From Chloroherpetonaceae bacterium (GTDB lineage: Bacteria; Bacteroidota; Chlorobiia; Chlorobiales; Thermochlorobacteraceae): a stretch of 64,000 nucleotides of DNA. The notes beneath the pieces are model-generated. The model was given only the letters and a program-made list of their open reading frames with translations, did no database searches and had not been told where the DNA came from. The stretch is taken from positions 26,286-90,285 of the forward strand of contig JANWWA010000013.1 in assembly GCA_025056565.1 (NCBI GenBank), written 5' to 3'. A program made the position numbers and the translations under genes. This document shows positions 27,832 to 36,927 of this stretch, in pieces (within the stretch, counting starts at the first letter, position 1; every line of letters starts with the position of its first letter).

Positions 27832-29241
27832 ATGCCGAAAATTATTCGTGATGAATCGACCACCAGCTCTTACTGGGCGGCTGTCAATACGCTGGGGGCT
27901 TTGCCTGATGTGCACATTATTGCGGACGCACCGATTGGCTGCTACAATCTTGTCGGCGTTGCCGTTATTGACTACACCGATGCGATTCCATATCTGCGGA
28001 ATTTTACGCCCACCGACCTTACTGAAAAGGCTATCTCTACCAGCGGCACTGCCAGCATCACTAAAGAGACGATTGAAAAATTGCGTGGCACAGGCAAAAC
28101 GCTGATTGTCATGTCCACTGCAGAAAGTGAAATGGTAGGCGCTGACCATACACAGATGCTCGCTGCACATTACCCTGACATCAAGTTTTTTCCCTCAAAC
28201 TCTTTGCTCGAGGACGAGTGGCAAGGGCGAGACCGTGTGTTAGCGTGGTGCTTTGACAACTACGATGATGGCAAACCTGCCAGTGTAGAAAAAGGCACAG
28301 TTAGCATTATCGGTCCCACCTACGGGTGCTTCAACTCTCCGTCAGATTTAGCTGAAGTGAAGCGTCTGATTCAAGGCGCAGGCGGCACAGTAAAGAAAGT
28401 CTTCCCAATGGAATCGCGCCTTGCAGACATTTCTGAACTGAAGCATAGTGATGTGATTGTGGTCATGTATGAGGAATTTGGTAAAAGCCTTGCAGAGAAA
28501 TTAAATCGCCCCATTCTTTACGCACCGTTTGGGCTGTATGCCACTGAGCAATTTATCCGTGATTTAGGCAAACTCTTGGGCACCTCTGACCAAGCTGAGC
28601 GCTTCATTAAGCAAGAAAAGCACACCACACTGAAACTGATTTGGGACTTGTGGCGCGGCCCACAGTCGGAGTGGTTTCCAACTGTGAATTTTGCTGTGTG
28701 TGCTGCTCGCACTTACGCCAAAGGCTTAAAGACTTTGCTGGCTGATGAATTAGGAATGACATGTGTCTTTGCCGAAGAGTCTGCCAAGGCGGATAACACT
28801 GAAATTCGAAGACGCCTGCACGAAGCACCACCGCAAATTATGTTCGGCAGAATTGTCGATAAGATGTATCTCGCCGAAGTGAATGCGAAGACATACTTCA
28901 TTCAGTCAGCGTATCCGGGACCGTTCGTGCGGCGCGCATTAGGCACACCGTATATGGGCTTTTCAGGTGCTACCTATCTTGTGCAAGAAATTGTCAATAT
29001 CCTTTACGATGTGCTCTTCCAGTTCTTGCCTTCGCACAAGCAAGGTGCGGAGTTTGTGCAGCCTGACAAGAAATTCATCTGGACAAAGGAAGCCAGTGAG
29101 ATGCTGGCAGAACGCACTCGACGGGCTCCCTTCATTTCGCAGATTTCTTTTAGCCGTGAGCTAAAAACGAAAGCGGAGCTTTACGCACAAAAGCACGGAT
29201 TGGACACTATCACGCCTGAGATTCTTGCCCAGATTAGCTAA
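27832..29241 (+). CDS. bchZ: Chlorophyllide a reductase subunit Z
   Basis: BchZ (469 aa) with BchY forms the catalytic component of the nitrogenase-like chlorophyllide reductase, which reduces ring B of chlorophyllide a on the way to bacteriochlorophyll; BchX is the electron-donating partner. The conserved cluster-ligand Cys37 is in DAPIGCYNL, followed by VIDYTDAIPYL and IGPTYGCFNSPSDLAEVKRL. The last 55 residues match the C-terminal domain shared with protochlorophyllide reductase subunits. The frame is open from 27628, but ATG 27832 gives the usual N-terminus; no Shine-Dalgarno is seen. bchX and bchY are not in the window. Confidence 0.93.
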   Translation: MPKIIRDESTTSSYWAAVNTLGALPDVHIIADAPIGCYNLVGVAVIDYTDAIPYLRNFTPTDLTEKAISTSGTASITKETIEKLRGTGKTLIVMSTAESEMVGADHTQMLAAHYPDIKFFPSNSLLEDEWQGRDRVLAWCFDNYDDGKPASVEKGTVSIIGPTYGCFNSPSDLAEVKRLIQGAGGTVKKVFPMESRLADISELKHSDVIVVMYEEFGKSLAEKLNRPILYAPFGLYATEQFIRDLGKLLGTSDQAERFIKQEKHTTLKLIWDLWRGPQSEWFPTVNFAVCAARTYAKGLKTLLADELGMTCVFAEESAKADNTEIRRRLHEAPPQIMFGRIVDKMYLAEVNAKTYFIQSAYPGPFVRRALGTPYMGFSGATYLVQEIVNILYDVLFQFLPSHKQGAEFVQPDKKFIWTKEASEMLAERTRRAPFISQISFSRELKTKAELYAQKHGLDTITPEILAQIS

Positions 29242-29394
29242 GCGATTTCGGCTTAGGCATTCTCGCCTACTGTCTCTCTTATGAGGGCTTACTTAGCGCA
29301 TTCTGCCCGTCTACTCTCTGGGCTAAACCTGTGTTTGCTAATGCTCGTAATTTTCTTTTGCTGTCTTCTGCTGAAAACAAACGGATGGTACAGT

Positions 29395-30570
29395 ATGCCT
29401 TACCAAAAGTTAGCGCTTGGCACCAAAAGTCCTATCCTGTCGTGGGTGAACCACGCGTTGGATTCAGATGAACAAAAGATGCTAAAAAATATGGCTTCGC
29501 TGCCCTGTGTGTTTCGGCATATTGCCTTAATGCCTGACGCACACTTAGGCAAAGGCGCCATGGTTGGCTCTGTGATTGCCACAAAAGATGCCGTGATTCC
29601 TGCTGCCGTAGGCGTGGACATCGGTTGCGGTATGATAGCTGTTCAAACACCTTTCAAGGCAGGGCAATTAGACGGCAAGCTACGCCATATTCGTCTGGAA
29701 ATTGAACGTGCAATTCCTGTTGGGTTTGACCAGCATAAAAGCATCTTAGATGAAGCAGCTCGCTGGAGCGGCTGGAAATCGTTTGACCGCTTGCACCCCA
29801 AGGTGCAAGATTTACGCAAAAAGGCAGCTCTTCAACTTGGCACGCTCGGCGGGGGCAACCATTTCATTGAGGTTTGTCTCGACACGGATGAAAATGTGTG
29901 GCTGATGTTGCACTCTGGCTCTCGCAACATTGGCAATGAACTTGCCACGCGCCACATCGAAACCGCTAAACATCTTCATCGCCTCTCAGAACTGCCTGAT
30001 AAAGACCTTGCTTACTTTGTCGCAGGCACGCCAGAGTTCGAGTCCTACTGGCATGATTTGCAGTGGGCACAAGCCTACGCAATGAAAAACCGTGAGCTGA
30101 TGATGAAGACGCTAACGCATATCCTTGCGAAGGTCTTAAACGACGGTGAGCCCTTTGAACCAACCCTTTCGGTCAACTGTCATCACAATTACGCTGCGGT
30201 TGAGACGCATTACGGTGAAGAAGTTATCGTTACGCGCAAAGGTGCAGTACGCGCTCGCAAAGATGATTACGGCATCATTCCGGGTTCTATGGGTGCAAAG
30301 TCGTATATCGTGAGGGGTAAAGGGGTAGCGGAAAGCTATATGTCCTGTTCGCACGGTGCAGGCCGCCGACTCTCGCGCAACCAAGCTAAAAAACATTTTA
30401 CTGTTGCAGATTTGGCACGCGAAACTGCAGGCGTAGAGTGTCGCAAAGATGCAGGTGTCTTAGATGAGATTCCCAGCGCATACAAAAACATTGACGAGGT
30501 GATGGCTGCACAAAGCGATTTAGTTGAAGTTGTTGCAGAACTGAAACAAGTCGTGTGCGTCAAAGGATAA
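29395..30570 (+). CDS. rtcB: RNA ligase RtcB
   Basis: RtcB (391 aa) joins RNA 2',3'-cyclic phosphate and 5'-OH ends with GTP and manganese, in RNA repair. Metal ligands are visible: Asp75 and Cys78 in GVDIGCGM, His156 in LGGGNHFIEV, and His173 in MLHSGSRNIG; SVNCHHNYA and the guanylylated His (about 320) in SCSHGAGRRLSR complete the active site. The frame is open from 29281 and that upstream part encodes a hydrophobic stretch, but RtcB proteins begin at a position matching ATG 29395. No archease or RtcR regulator gene is nearby. Confidence 0.93.
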   Translation: MPYQKLALGTKSPILSWVNHALDSDEQKMLKNMASLPCVFRHIALMPDAHLGKGAMVGSVIATKDAVIPAAVGVDIGCGMIAVQTPFKAGQLDGKLRHIRLEIERAIPVGFDQHKSILDEAARWSGWKSFDRLHPKVQDLRKKAALQLGTLGGGNHFIEVCLDTDENVWLMLHSGSRNIGNELATRHIETAKHLHRLSELPDKDLAYFVAGTPEFESYWHDLQWAQAYAMKNRELMMKTLTHILAKVLNDGEPFEPTLSVNCHHNYAAVETHYGEEVIVTRKGAVRARKDDYGIIPGSMGAKSYIVRGKGVAESYMSCSHGAGRRLSRNQAKKHFTVADLARETAGVECRKDAGVLDEIPSAYKNIDEVMAAQSDLVEVVAELKQVVCVKG

Positions 30571-30661
30571 GCTCTGCAGCCGCCCAGTACTTGTGCTTTT
30601 TTTCACTTGCTGGGCTTCGGTGTTGCGTCCGTCTATAATGCGGGCTTACATCGCTTAGAGA

Positions 30662-31675
30662 TTATGCCAGTGGACTTTTCGGCTCTGGCACTTTTGCCAG
30701 TAGCTCTTTTGTTACAAGGTCTGCAGTAATTTGTTCAGCTTCAGCTTTGAAATTCACAATGATGCGGTGCCGCAGCACGGGTAATGCCAACGCCCGCAGG
30801 TCATCCAGCGTCACTGCAAAGCGCCCGTGAAGCAACGCTCGGGCTTTTGCCGTTAGAATCATTGCTTGACCAGCTCGCGGTCCAGCGCCCCAGCTTACCC
30901 ACTCTTTGACAAAGGTTACTTCTGAACTTGTCGGACGTGAAGCACGAATCAACTTAGCCACATATTGCACCAATGCGTCACTGATTGCGACTTCGCGCAC
31001 AAGACGCTGTAAATCAAGGATTTCTTGCGCCGTTATGACAGGCGAGACAGGAACTTTATGGCTACCTGTAGTGCGCGTTAGCACTTCTACTTCCTCTGTT
31101 TCAGTCGGGTAACCCATTTTGACATACAGCAGAAAGCGGTCCAGTTGAGCCTCAGGCAAAGGATATGTGCCTGCCTGCTCAATCGGGTTTTGTGTTGCCA
31201 GCACAAAGAAAGGGCGATCGAGTTGGTAAGTAATGCCGCCTTGCGTGACGGCAAATTCTTGCATCGCTTCGAGGAGTGCGGCTTGAGTTTTGGGCGGCGT
31301 GCGGTTAATTTCATCGGCGAGCACAATGTTTGCAAAAATCGGTCCCCTATTGAACTTGAAAAAGCGCTTGCCAGTGGTGTGGTCTTCTTCCAGAATTTCA
31401 GTGCCGATAATGTCTGTGGGCATCAAATCAGGCGTGAATTGAATGCGGCGAAATTGCAGGGTAACCGCTTCGGCTAAGGTGCGAATCATTAGGGTCTTGG
31501 CAAGCCCTGGAACACCTTCCAAAAGGCAATGACCACCAGCCAGAAATGCAGTGAGCAACTGTTCTATTGCCTCGTATTGTCCGACAATTACCTTTTGAAT
31601 CTCCTGCCGCAGTGCCGATAGCTTGCCCAAAAGCTGCTCCACATCGGCTTCAGCCAGCGTAGATGGTATGCTCAT
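30662..31675 (-). CDS. MoxR family AAA+ ATPase
   Basis: A 337-residue MoxR-type AAA_3 ATPase, expected to act as a chaperone in maturation of metalloproteins or surface complexes. Walker A is GVPGLAKT (54-61) and Walker B is IVLADEINR (Asp121-Glu122); PPKTQAALLEAMQEF, LATQNPIEQAGTYPLPEAQL (sensor 1 region) and the lid domain follow. The usual companions (DUF58 and von Willebrand A proteins) are not adjacent: the neighbours are rtcB on the opposite strand and an outer-membrane receptor gene upstream, separated by a terminator. Confidence 0.93.
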   Translation of the reverse strand: MSIPSTLAEADVEQLLGKLSALRQEIQKVIVGQYEAIEQLLTAFLAGGHCLLEGVPGLAKTLMIRTLAEAVTLQFRRIQFTPDLMPTDIIGTEILEEDHTTGKRFFKFNRGPIFANIVLADEINRTPPKTQAALLEAMQEFAVTQGGITYQLDRPFFVLATQNPIEQAGTYPLPEAQLDRFLLYVKMGYPTETEEVEVLTRTTGSHKVPVSPVITAQEILDLQRLVREVAISDALVQYVAKLIRASRPTSSEVTFVKEWVSWGAGPRAGQAMILTAKARALLHGRFAVTLDDLRALALPVLRHRIIVNFKAEAEQITADLVTKELLAKVPEPKSPLA

Positions 31676-31760
31676 TGATTGAGTGTTTCTAAATTAGTTT
31701 CTGCCTCAAAATACATTTTTTAGCGCTCTGACCACGCAGTACGGAAATAAGTGCAATGGC

Positions 31761-31794
31761 AAATAAAAAGGCGTCCTGATGGGGAGGACGCCTT
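31761..31794 (-). terminator. Rho-independent terminator of the Oar-like receptor gene
   Basis: A perfect 10-base-pair stem (AAGGCGTCCT at 31768-31777 with AGGACGCCTT at 31785-31794) and 7-base loop. On the minus strand it is followed by TTTTTATTT-like sequence. It lies 45 bases beyond the stop of the receptor gene and upstream of moxR. Confidence 0.88.
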
Positions 31795-31838
31795 CCTTTA
31801 TGGTTTCTGCGGCTTGCTCTTACTCTCTTTCAGGCTTT

Positions 31839-34800
31839 TTAGTTGAAAGTGTAGCGAATGCTAAACTGTGCTGACCAGAGGTCACTGATGCTGGCTGTGC
31901 GGGTGAAAGACTCGCGCAGCAGTTCAGGACCAGTGGGCGTATTCACGAACCGCATTCTATACACTGGCACGCCATCTGGATCTACTCTCACGAAGTTAAG
32001 TGGGAAAGGCTCCACACGCTGCCAGCCGACCCCCCATTCGCTGTTGAGCAAGTTACCCACATTGAAGATGTCTAGACGCAGCTGCAGATTGTTGCGCTTA
32101 CCTGCAACTTCAAGATAGAAGTCCTGAATGATGTTGAGGTCTGCGCGGAAGACCCATGGGAAAAGTGCACCATTGCGTTCCGCGTACTGGCCGCGGCGGG
32201 TCCTTAGGTACTCGTCTTGGTCGATAAAGGCATCAAACGCGCGCTGCTGCTCTTCTACCGTGAAGGTGCGTCCTGCTTGTGTGAATTGCTCAAAGCGCAA
32301 GTCACTTGCACGGTTTGGCACGAAGATAAGGTCGTTGCCGACAACCCCATCTTGGTTCATATCACCGCTGTAGACATAGCTGAAGCGACCTTGTGGTGCC
32401 CCTGACCAGAAGAGTGAGATCGTTGTTGCTCCAAAACCGTAGTCAAAGCGGTAGCTGCCGCTTGCAATGACGCGGTGTGGCACCGCAGCCGATGAAAAGC
32501 CCAGCTCAGGCTTATTCGGATTGTCTGCCACAGGATTGCCTGTCCAAGAGCCTAACGCAATAGAACCCGGATTGTTGTTGTTGCGTGCATCGGTGTAGGT
32601 ATAGGCAAGAAGGGCGAACCAGTTATCGCCAAATGCCTTTTGCAACTGTGCTGTGAGCGACAGAGCATAGTCCTCGCCCGAGTTTTGCAGCACCACATTG
32701 CTGGTTACATTCGCATTCAAGCGGTTGGCATTTCCAGCCGTGCCATCATAGCGCAAGCGTTGGTCAGGACCAGAGAAGCGGCGCGTTGCAGGACGCAGGT
32801 TAGCATTGATGTAAGAAATGCCCGCAAGTGTCTTGGTGTAAATGCCATCAAAGGTTGCCACAATACCCAGCGGCAGTTGGTAGTCAATCCCGAGATTGGT
32901 GCGCCACACTTGCGGGAAGCGGAAATTCGGGTCAGTGGTTGCCAGCTCAATTGAAGTCGGCAGTTGTGGGTTTGCTGGGCGATACGCATTTGGGTCGGGG
33001 TTAAATGGGCGATTGCGCGTGTTGTTCAGTTCTTCAAAACCTGTTAGCACGCCGTTGTTACCCACTTGGTTGGAAATCCACACGAAGGCTGGCTGCCCAG
33101 TAAAGATGCCCGTTCCACCACGTACTTGCAAGCTGTTGTCTTCCAATACATTCCAGTTGAAGCCCAAGCGTGGCGAAAAGAGCGGTGTTGCACGTGGCAA
33201 GCGTTCTGTGCGCGATTCAATGCGGTTTCCATCGCCATCACGGAACTCCAGCGTGGGCACGAGTGGATTCTCGTATGCGGTATTTTCAAAGAAGGGGATA
33301 TCGACCCGCACACCTGCCGTGATGCGCAGATTGTTCAGCACCTGCCACTCATCTTGCACATAAATGCCCGGATTCCAAGCACGCGTGGGTTGCACAGGTT
33401 CAGCGCCGCCGGGCAGTGCCGAATAGCGATATTGGAAGCGACGCAGCGTAACAGGTGAGGTCGTGCGGTTCGGGTTACGCAGGTAATCATTTGCGTCGGT
33501 GTACCAATCCGCCAGCGAGTTATACACATACACGCTCTGCGAGCCAGGGAAGAACACATTGCGGAAGCTGTAATAGACTAAGTTCAAACCTGCCGTAATC
33601 GTATGCGCGCCAGCGTAGTAGCTGAAGTTATCTTGAAATTGCCAAGTGGTATAGCTTAGCTGGTTGTTGGGCGTAAATGGTTCAAAGCCGAATGAGATAA
33701 GCGTCGTCCCACCCTCCTGAATTTCTACAAGCGGGAAGAGCGTACCGCGAGAGCCGCGGTCTTCATTCTGGTACGTAAAGCCCGCGATGATTTGGTTGGA
33801 AAACTTACCGCCAAAAGTGGAGTTCAGCTCTGCAATAACGGACTGGATGCGGTCAAATTGAATGTAGTTGGAGTTCTGGTAACTTAGCGCATTGGTGCCT
33901 ACGCGGTTACCAAAGCCCAGCGATGCGCTATTGCTGATATTCACATCTTGACGAGCGTCCAGCGCATTGTATCGAAGGCTGAGCTTATTGTTTTCATCAA
34001 TGTTGTAGTTGAGCTTCAGCAGCCAATTGAGCGAGCTGGGCCGTTGCTGTGTGTAGTCTTGGAACGGTCCTGTTTCATAGCGGAAATTTTCGCGCAGGAA
34101 TCGGCTAAGCGAGTCCATCTGCCCGAAGGTTGGGCGCGAGATATTGCCGCCTTGCACTTCACCGGGCTGCCTTGGACGCAGCGTAAAGGGCGTCGAGTTT
34201 TGTTCGGTTTCTACAGCTGCAAAGAAGAAGAGCTTGTCTTGAATGATGGGCCCGCTGAAGCGAAATCCGCCCTGCAGGTTGCTAAAATCGTTGGTTGCGC
34301 CCGAGACATCGACGCCTGCAGCTTTTCTGCCTAGCAGGGTTTGGTTACGCAGGTTGAAAAAGGCTGAGCCTTGAAATTCATTGTTGCCGCTGCGCGTAAC
34401 AAGGTTAATACCTGCTCCGACAAACAGTCCTTGCCGCACATCGTAAGGTGCAAGCGACACTGCAACTTCTTCAACCGCCTCTAAGCTAATTGGCGCTACA
34501 TTTGCGCGGCCGCCTGGCAGATCTGCCAAACCAAAACTATTGTTTAGGTAGGAGCCATCAACGGTGATGTTATTCAGGCGTCCGTCTTGACCCGCAAACG
34601 AGTTTCCGTTGGCTTGGGGCGTCAGACGCGTAAAGTCCGTAAAGTTGCGACGAATGGTCGGTAGCGTGGTAATCGCTTCCTTCGGCACACTGGTTACTGC
34701 ACCTGTGCGGTCTGGGCTAATTGCCGCACTGCGTGCCGCAGTTACGGTTACTTCTTGTGTGGTCGCGGCTTCTTCAGCCAGCTTCACGCTTATATTGCCT

Positions 34801-35120
34801 GCAGAGCCCAAGCTCAGGTAGACATCTTCTACGGTCTGCGACTTATAGCCGACATAGCTCACTACGATTCGGTATGGACCGCCTACTCGCATACCCGGAA
34901 TCGTGTAGCGCCCATCGGCTTGCGTAATTGCGCCGTAGCGTGTGCCCGATGGCAAGTGAGTCGCCACCACTGTTGCTCCTACCAGCGGTTCGCCTTTCGT
35001 ATCCGTAACAAGCCCGATAATCGACGAGGTCGTTACACCTTGTGCCCATACACTACTCTGGAGCAACATGAATATTATGAGCGTCGCTAATGAAAGCGCA
35101 GTCAGGTATCTTGGCTTCAT
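31839..35120 (-). CDS. TonB-dependent outer-membrane receptor, Oar-like, with carboxypeptidase regulatory-like domain
   Basis: A 1093-residue outer-membrane protein. It has a signal peptide (LATLIIFMLLQSSVWAQ), a carboxypeptidase regulatory-like beta-sandwich (about 30-115: GLVTDTKGEPLVGATVVATH, then DGRYTIPGMRVGGPYRIVVS), a plug domain (about 130-240: SVPKEAITTLPTIRR, RLNNITVDGSYLNNSFGL, NLVTRSGNNEFQGSAFF) and a long beta-barrel ending in aromatic FSIRYTFN, the usual outer-membrane insertion signal. This is the Oar/CirA-like build of Bacteroidota, which can serve in uptake or protein transport; the substrate is unknown. It is not in an operon with a SusD gene. A terminator lies at 31761-31794. 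Confidence 0.93.
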   Translation of the reverse strand: MKPRYLTALSLATLIIFMLLQSSVWAQGVTTSSIIGLVTDTKGEPLVGATVVATHLPSGTRYGAITQADGRYTIPGMRVGGPYRIVVSYVGYKSQTVEDVYLSLGSAGNISVKLAEEAATTQEVTVTAARSAAISPDRTGAVTSVPKEAITTLPTIRRNFTDFTRLTPQANGNSFAGQDGRLNNITVDGSYLNNSFGLADLPGGRANVAPISLEAVEEVAVSLAPYDVRQGLFVGAGINLVTRSGNNEFQGSAFFNLRNQTLLGRKAAGVDVSGATNDFSNLQGGFRFSGPIIQDKLFFFAAVETEQNSTPFTLRPRQPGEVQGGNISRPTFGQMDSLSRFLRENFRYETGPFQDYTQQRPSSLNWLLKLNYNIDENNKLSLRYNALDARQDVNISNSASLGFGNRVGTNALSYQNSNYIQFDRIQSVIAELNSTFGGKFSNQIIAGFTYQNEDRGSRGTLFPLVEIQEGGTTLISFGFEPFTPNNQLSYTTWQFQDNFSYYAGAHTITAGLNLVYYSFRNVFFPGSQSVYVYNSLADWYTDANDYLRNPNRTTSPVTLRRFQYRYSALPGGAEPVQPTRAWNPGIYVQDEWQVLNNLRITAGVRVDIPFFENTAYENPLVPTLEFRDGDGNRIESRTERLPRATPLFSPRLGFNWNVLEDNSLQVRGGTGIFTGQPAFVWISNQVGNNGVLTGFEELNNTRNRPFNPDPNAYRPANPQLPTSIELATTDPNFRFPQVWRTNLGIDYQLPLGIVATFDGIYTKTLAGISYINANLRPATRRFSGPDQRLRYDGTAGNANRLNANVTSNVVLQNSGEDYALSLTAQLQKAFGDNWFALLAYTYTDARNNNNPGSIALGSWTGNPVADNPNKPELGFSSAAVPHRVIASGSYRFDYGFGATTISLFWSGAPQGRFSYVYSGDMNQDGVVGNDLIFVPNRASDLRFEQFTQAGRTFTVEEQQRAFDAFIDQDEYLRTRRGQYAERNGALFPWVFRADLNIIQDFYLEVAGKRNNLQLRLDIFNVGNLLNSEWGVGWQRVEPFPLNFVRVDPDGVPVYRMRFVNTPTGPELLRESFTRTASISDLWSAQFSIRYTFN

Positions 35121-35300
35121 TATTACAAAGAATTTGGTTGCGAAGAAGTTAAGACGAGATAAAGTCGGCGCAAATTTAGTTCAGCAAACGCAAAATTTGC
35201 ATTAAAGAAGTGTTGCGCTTGTGTTAAATTTCTGTTAAGTCTGTGCAGTGCAGCAAACAAAACAGTGGCAGTCGCCCTGAAAGTGATGAAAATCACCCAA

Positions 35301-35696
35301 CTATGTGCTGTCTGGCTTTGCGCGTGCAGTAAAGTAATCCGCTTCGGCAAAATCGCAGACGCCCCCTACAGGCGGGTTGCGTTTTCGCACTCTGATATGC
35401 ACGGCTTCCAAAATAGGGAAATCCTCCATCAGCTCATCGGCAATTTTTTTAGCGACTGCTTCAATAAGGTAGAATTTTCGTGAGGTAATGACGCGAGAGA
35501 TTTTTGCATAGACTTGCTCGTAGTCTACTGTTTTTTTCAGGGAGTCTGTTTGCCCTGCGGCTGAAAAATCAAAGTATAGCTCTGCGTCCACTTCGTATCG
35601 CGCACCAACTTTATGTTCTGCTTTGCCGACCCCGTGATAGGCATAAAAAATTGCATTGGAGAGCCGGACGCAACTGCGTGCGTAGTTTGAACCCAT
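35301..35696 (-). CDS. folB: Dihydroneopterin aldolase
   Basis: FolB (131 aa) cleaves dihydroneopterin to 6-hydroxymethyl-dihydropterin and glycolaldehyde in folate biosynthesis. The family blocks are FYAYHGVGKAEHKVGARYEV, the TVDYEQVY segment, the substrate-binding Glu in LIEAVAKKIADEL, and the Lys in RVRKRNPPVGG. The frame is open to 35726, but ATG 35696 gives a normal N-terminus. No other folate gene lies close by. It diverges from the TPR gene at 35869. Confidence 0.9.
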   Translation of the reverse strand: MGSNYARSCVRLSNAIFYAYHGVGKAEHKVGARYEVDAELYFDFSAAGQTDSLKKTVDYEQVYAKISRVITSRKFYLIEAVAKKIADELMEDFPILEAVHIRVRKRNPPVGGVCDFAEADYFTARAKPDST

Positions 35697-35868
35697 ACTT
35701 TGCAAGCGGCATTGTGTGTTTAGCACAAATATAGGGAGACCTATTCGGCTGCAGCGATGCTTTGCATAAGCAGGCGGTTACACAAAACTCATACAATTTC
35801 ACTTATTTTGCTTGACAAAGATGCACCGCATTTTGCTATGCAAGAAGTGTGTGTTTTAGGCAGCCGTA

Positions 35869-36639
35869 GTGAGCACATTATCTTTGACCATTAAACTCTG
35901 CACTATGAGCCTTTTGGCTTCACTTATTTTGCACACTACGCTCCTGCAGTCCATTGCAGCTGGCGACGCCGCATTTCTTAAAATTGATTACCCCAGCGCT
36001 ATCTCGATTTATGAATCGCTCTTAGAAAAATCGCCTGATAATGCGGAACTGCTTTGGCGGCTGGCACGTGTTTATGTATGCCAAGGTGATGTGGTCTCTT
36101 TTTCCGAGAAGGAAAACTTTTACCGTAAGGCAGAGCATTATGCACGGCGTGCGATTCGTGCCGACCCCAACAAGGGCGAGGCTTATACATGGCTGGCGGC
36201 TGCCTTAGGCAACCTTGCGATGTATTACGGCGGCGGTGCAAAGGTGCAACTTGCCACCGAAATCAAGCAAGCCTTAGATAAGGCGATTGCACTGAATCCC
36301 AGAGACGATGTGGCTTACTCAATCCTTGGTTCATTTTATCGCTCACTTGCCAGCGTAGGTTGGTTTGAGCGGCAAGTTGCCAACGTTTTTCTTGGCGGTT
36401 TGCCTGAGGGAGGTTTCGCCGAAGCGGAAAAGGCTTTAAAAAAGGCGATTGAGCTATCTCCCAAAACAATGCGCCACTACTTTGAATTGGGCTTGCTATA
36501 TTTGGACCACAACCGCTTAAAAGAAGCACAAGCGGCGCTCGAGCAAGCACAGCAGCAACCTATCTTGGTTGCCAGCGACCGCCAGCGCCTTATACAAATC
36601 AAAAAGATGCTGGAACACATCAATGCGCAACTGCGCTAA
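35869..36639 (+). CDS. Exported TPR-repeat protein
   Basis: A 256-residue protein with a signal peptide (MSLLASLILHTTLLQSIA) and at least four tetratricopeptide-like helical hairpins. Repeat-type phrases include NAELLWRLARVYVCQGDVVS, YARRAIRADPNKGEAYTWLA, IALNPRDDVAYSILGSFYR and AIELSPKTMRHYFELGLLYL. The GGGAKVQLATEIKQALDKAI segment resembles the bacterial relatives of eukaryotic regulator of microtubule dynamics proteins, a name that says nothing of function here. It probably acts in the periplasm as a scaffold. Translation may start at GTG 35869 or at ATG 35905. It precedes sprA on the same strand after 288 bases. Confidence 0.8.
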   Translation: MSTLSLTIKLCTMSLLASLILHTTLLQSIAAGDAAFLKIDYPSAISIYESLLEKSPDNAELLWRLARVYVCQGDVVSFSEKENFYRKAEHYARRAIRADPNKGEAYTWLAAALGNLAMYYGGGAKVQLATEIKQALDKAIALNPRDDVAYSILGSFYRSLASVGWFERQVANVFLGGLPEGGFAEAEKALKKAIELSPKTMRHYFELGLLYLDHNRLKEAQAALEQAQQQPILVASDRQRLIQIKKMLEHINAQLR

Positions 36640-36927
36640 TGTTCACATACCCACAACCAAATGGCATTAGCATGCAACACTGAGACCGCATTTTGACCAA
36701 CACTGGTGCAAGTGCTTCACCAAGCTGTCTTAAGAGGAGACTCTACGCTTTTCTGTCGGGTGGCTGAACTGCCTGATAAGCCTGAGTGCACAAGGCTCGC
36801 AGGAGCGCTCAGCAGCTGTTCAGTTTGCTCCACTGCTCCTTCATTGAAGGAGGATGGGCGGGTCGTTTTGGCTTTTCGGTGCAAGCACGATGCACATAAC
36901 TAAAACTTTTGGCGAACATACGCACCA
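36640..36927 (+). other. Intergenic region upstream of sprA with a perfect small hairpin
   Basis: These 288 bases separate the TPR gene from sprA. They hold one perfect hairpin (CTCCTTC 36836-36842, loop ATT, GAAGGAG 36846-36852) not followed by a T run. A 65-codon frame with a GTG start (36706-36903) runs through it; it has no recognisable domain or ribosome-binding site and I do not call it a gene. The sprA promoter should lie here, but I cannot point to it. Confidence 0.4.

Noticed and set aside
27754..28170. Upstream extension of the Uma2 frame
   Set aside because: It is antisense to bchZ and has no similarity to the Uma2 family; the ATG at 27753 is the family-like start.
30050..30065. 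tRNA-like GTTCGAGTCC (T-loop sequence)
   Set aside because: It lies inside rtcB coding sequence and no acceptor or anticodon arm surrounds it.
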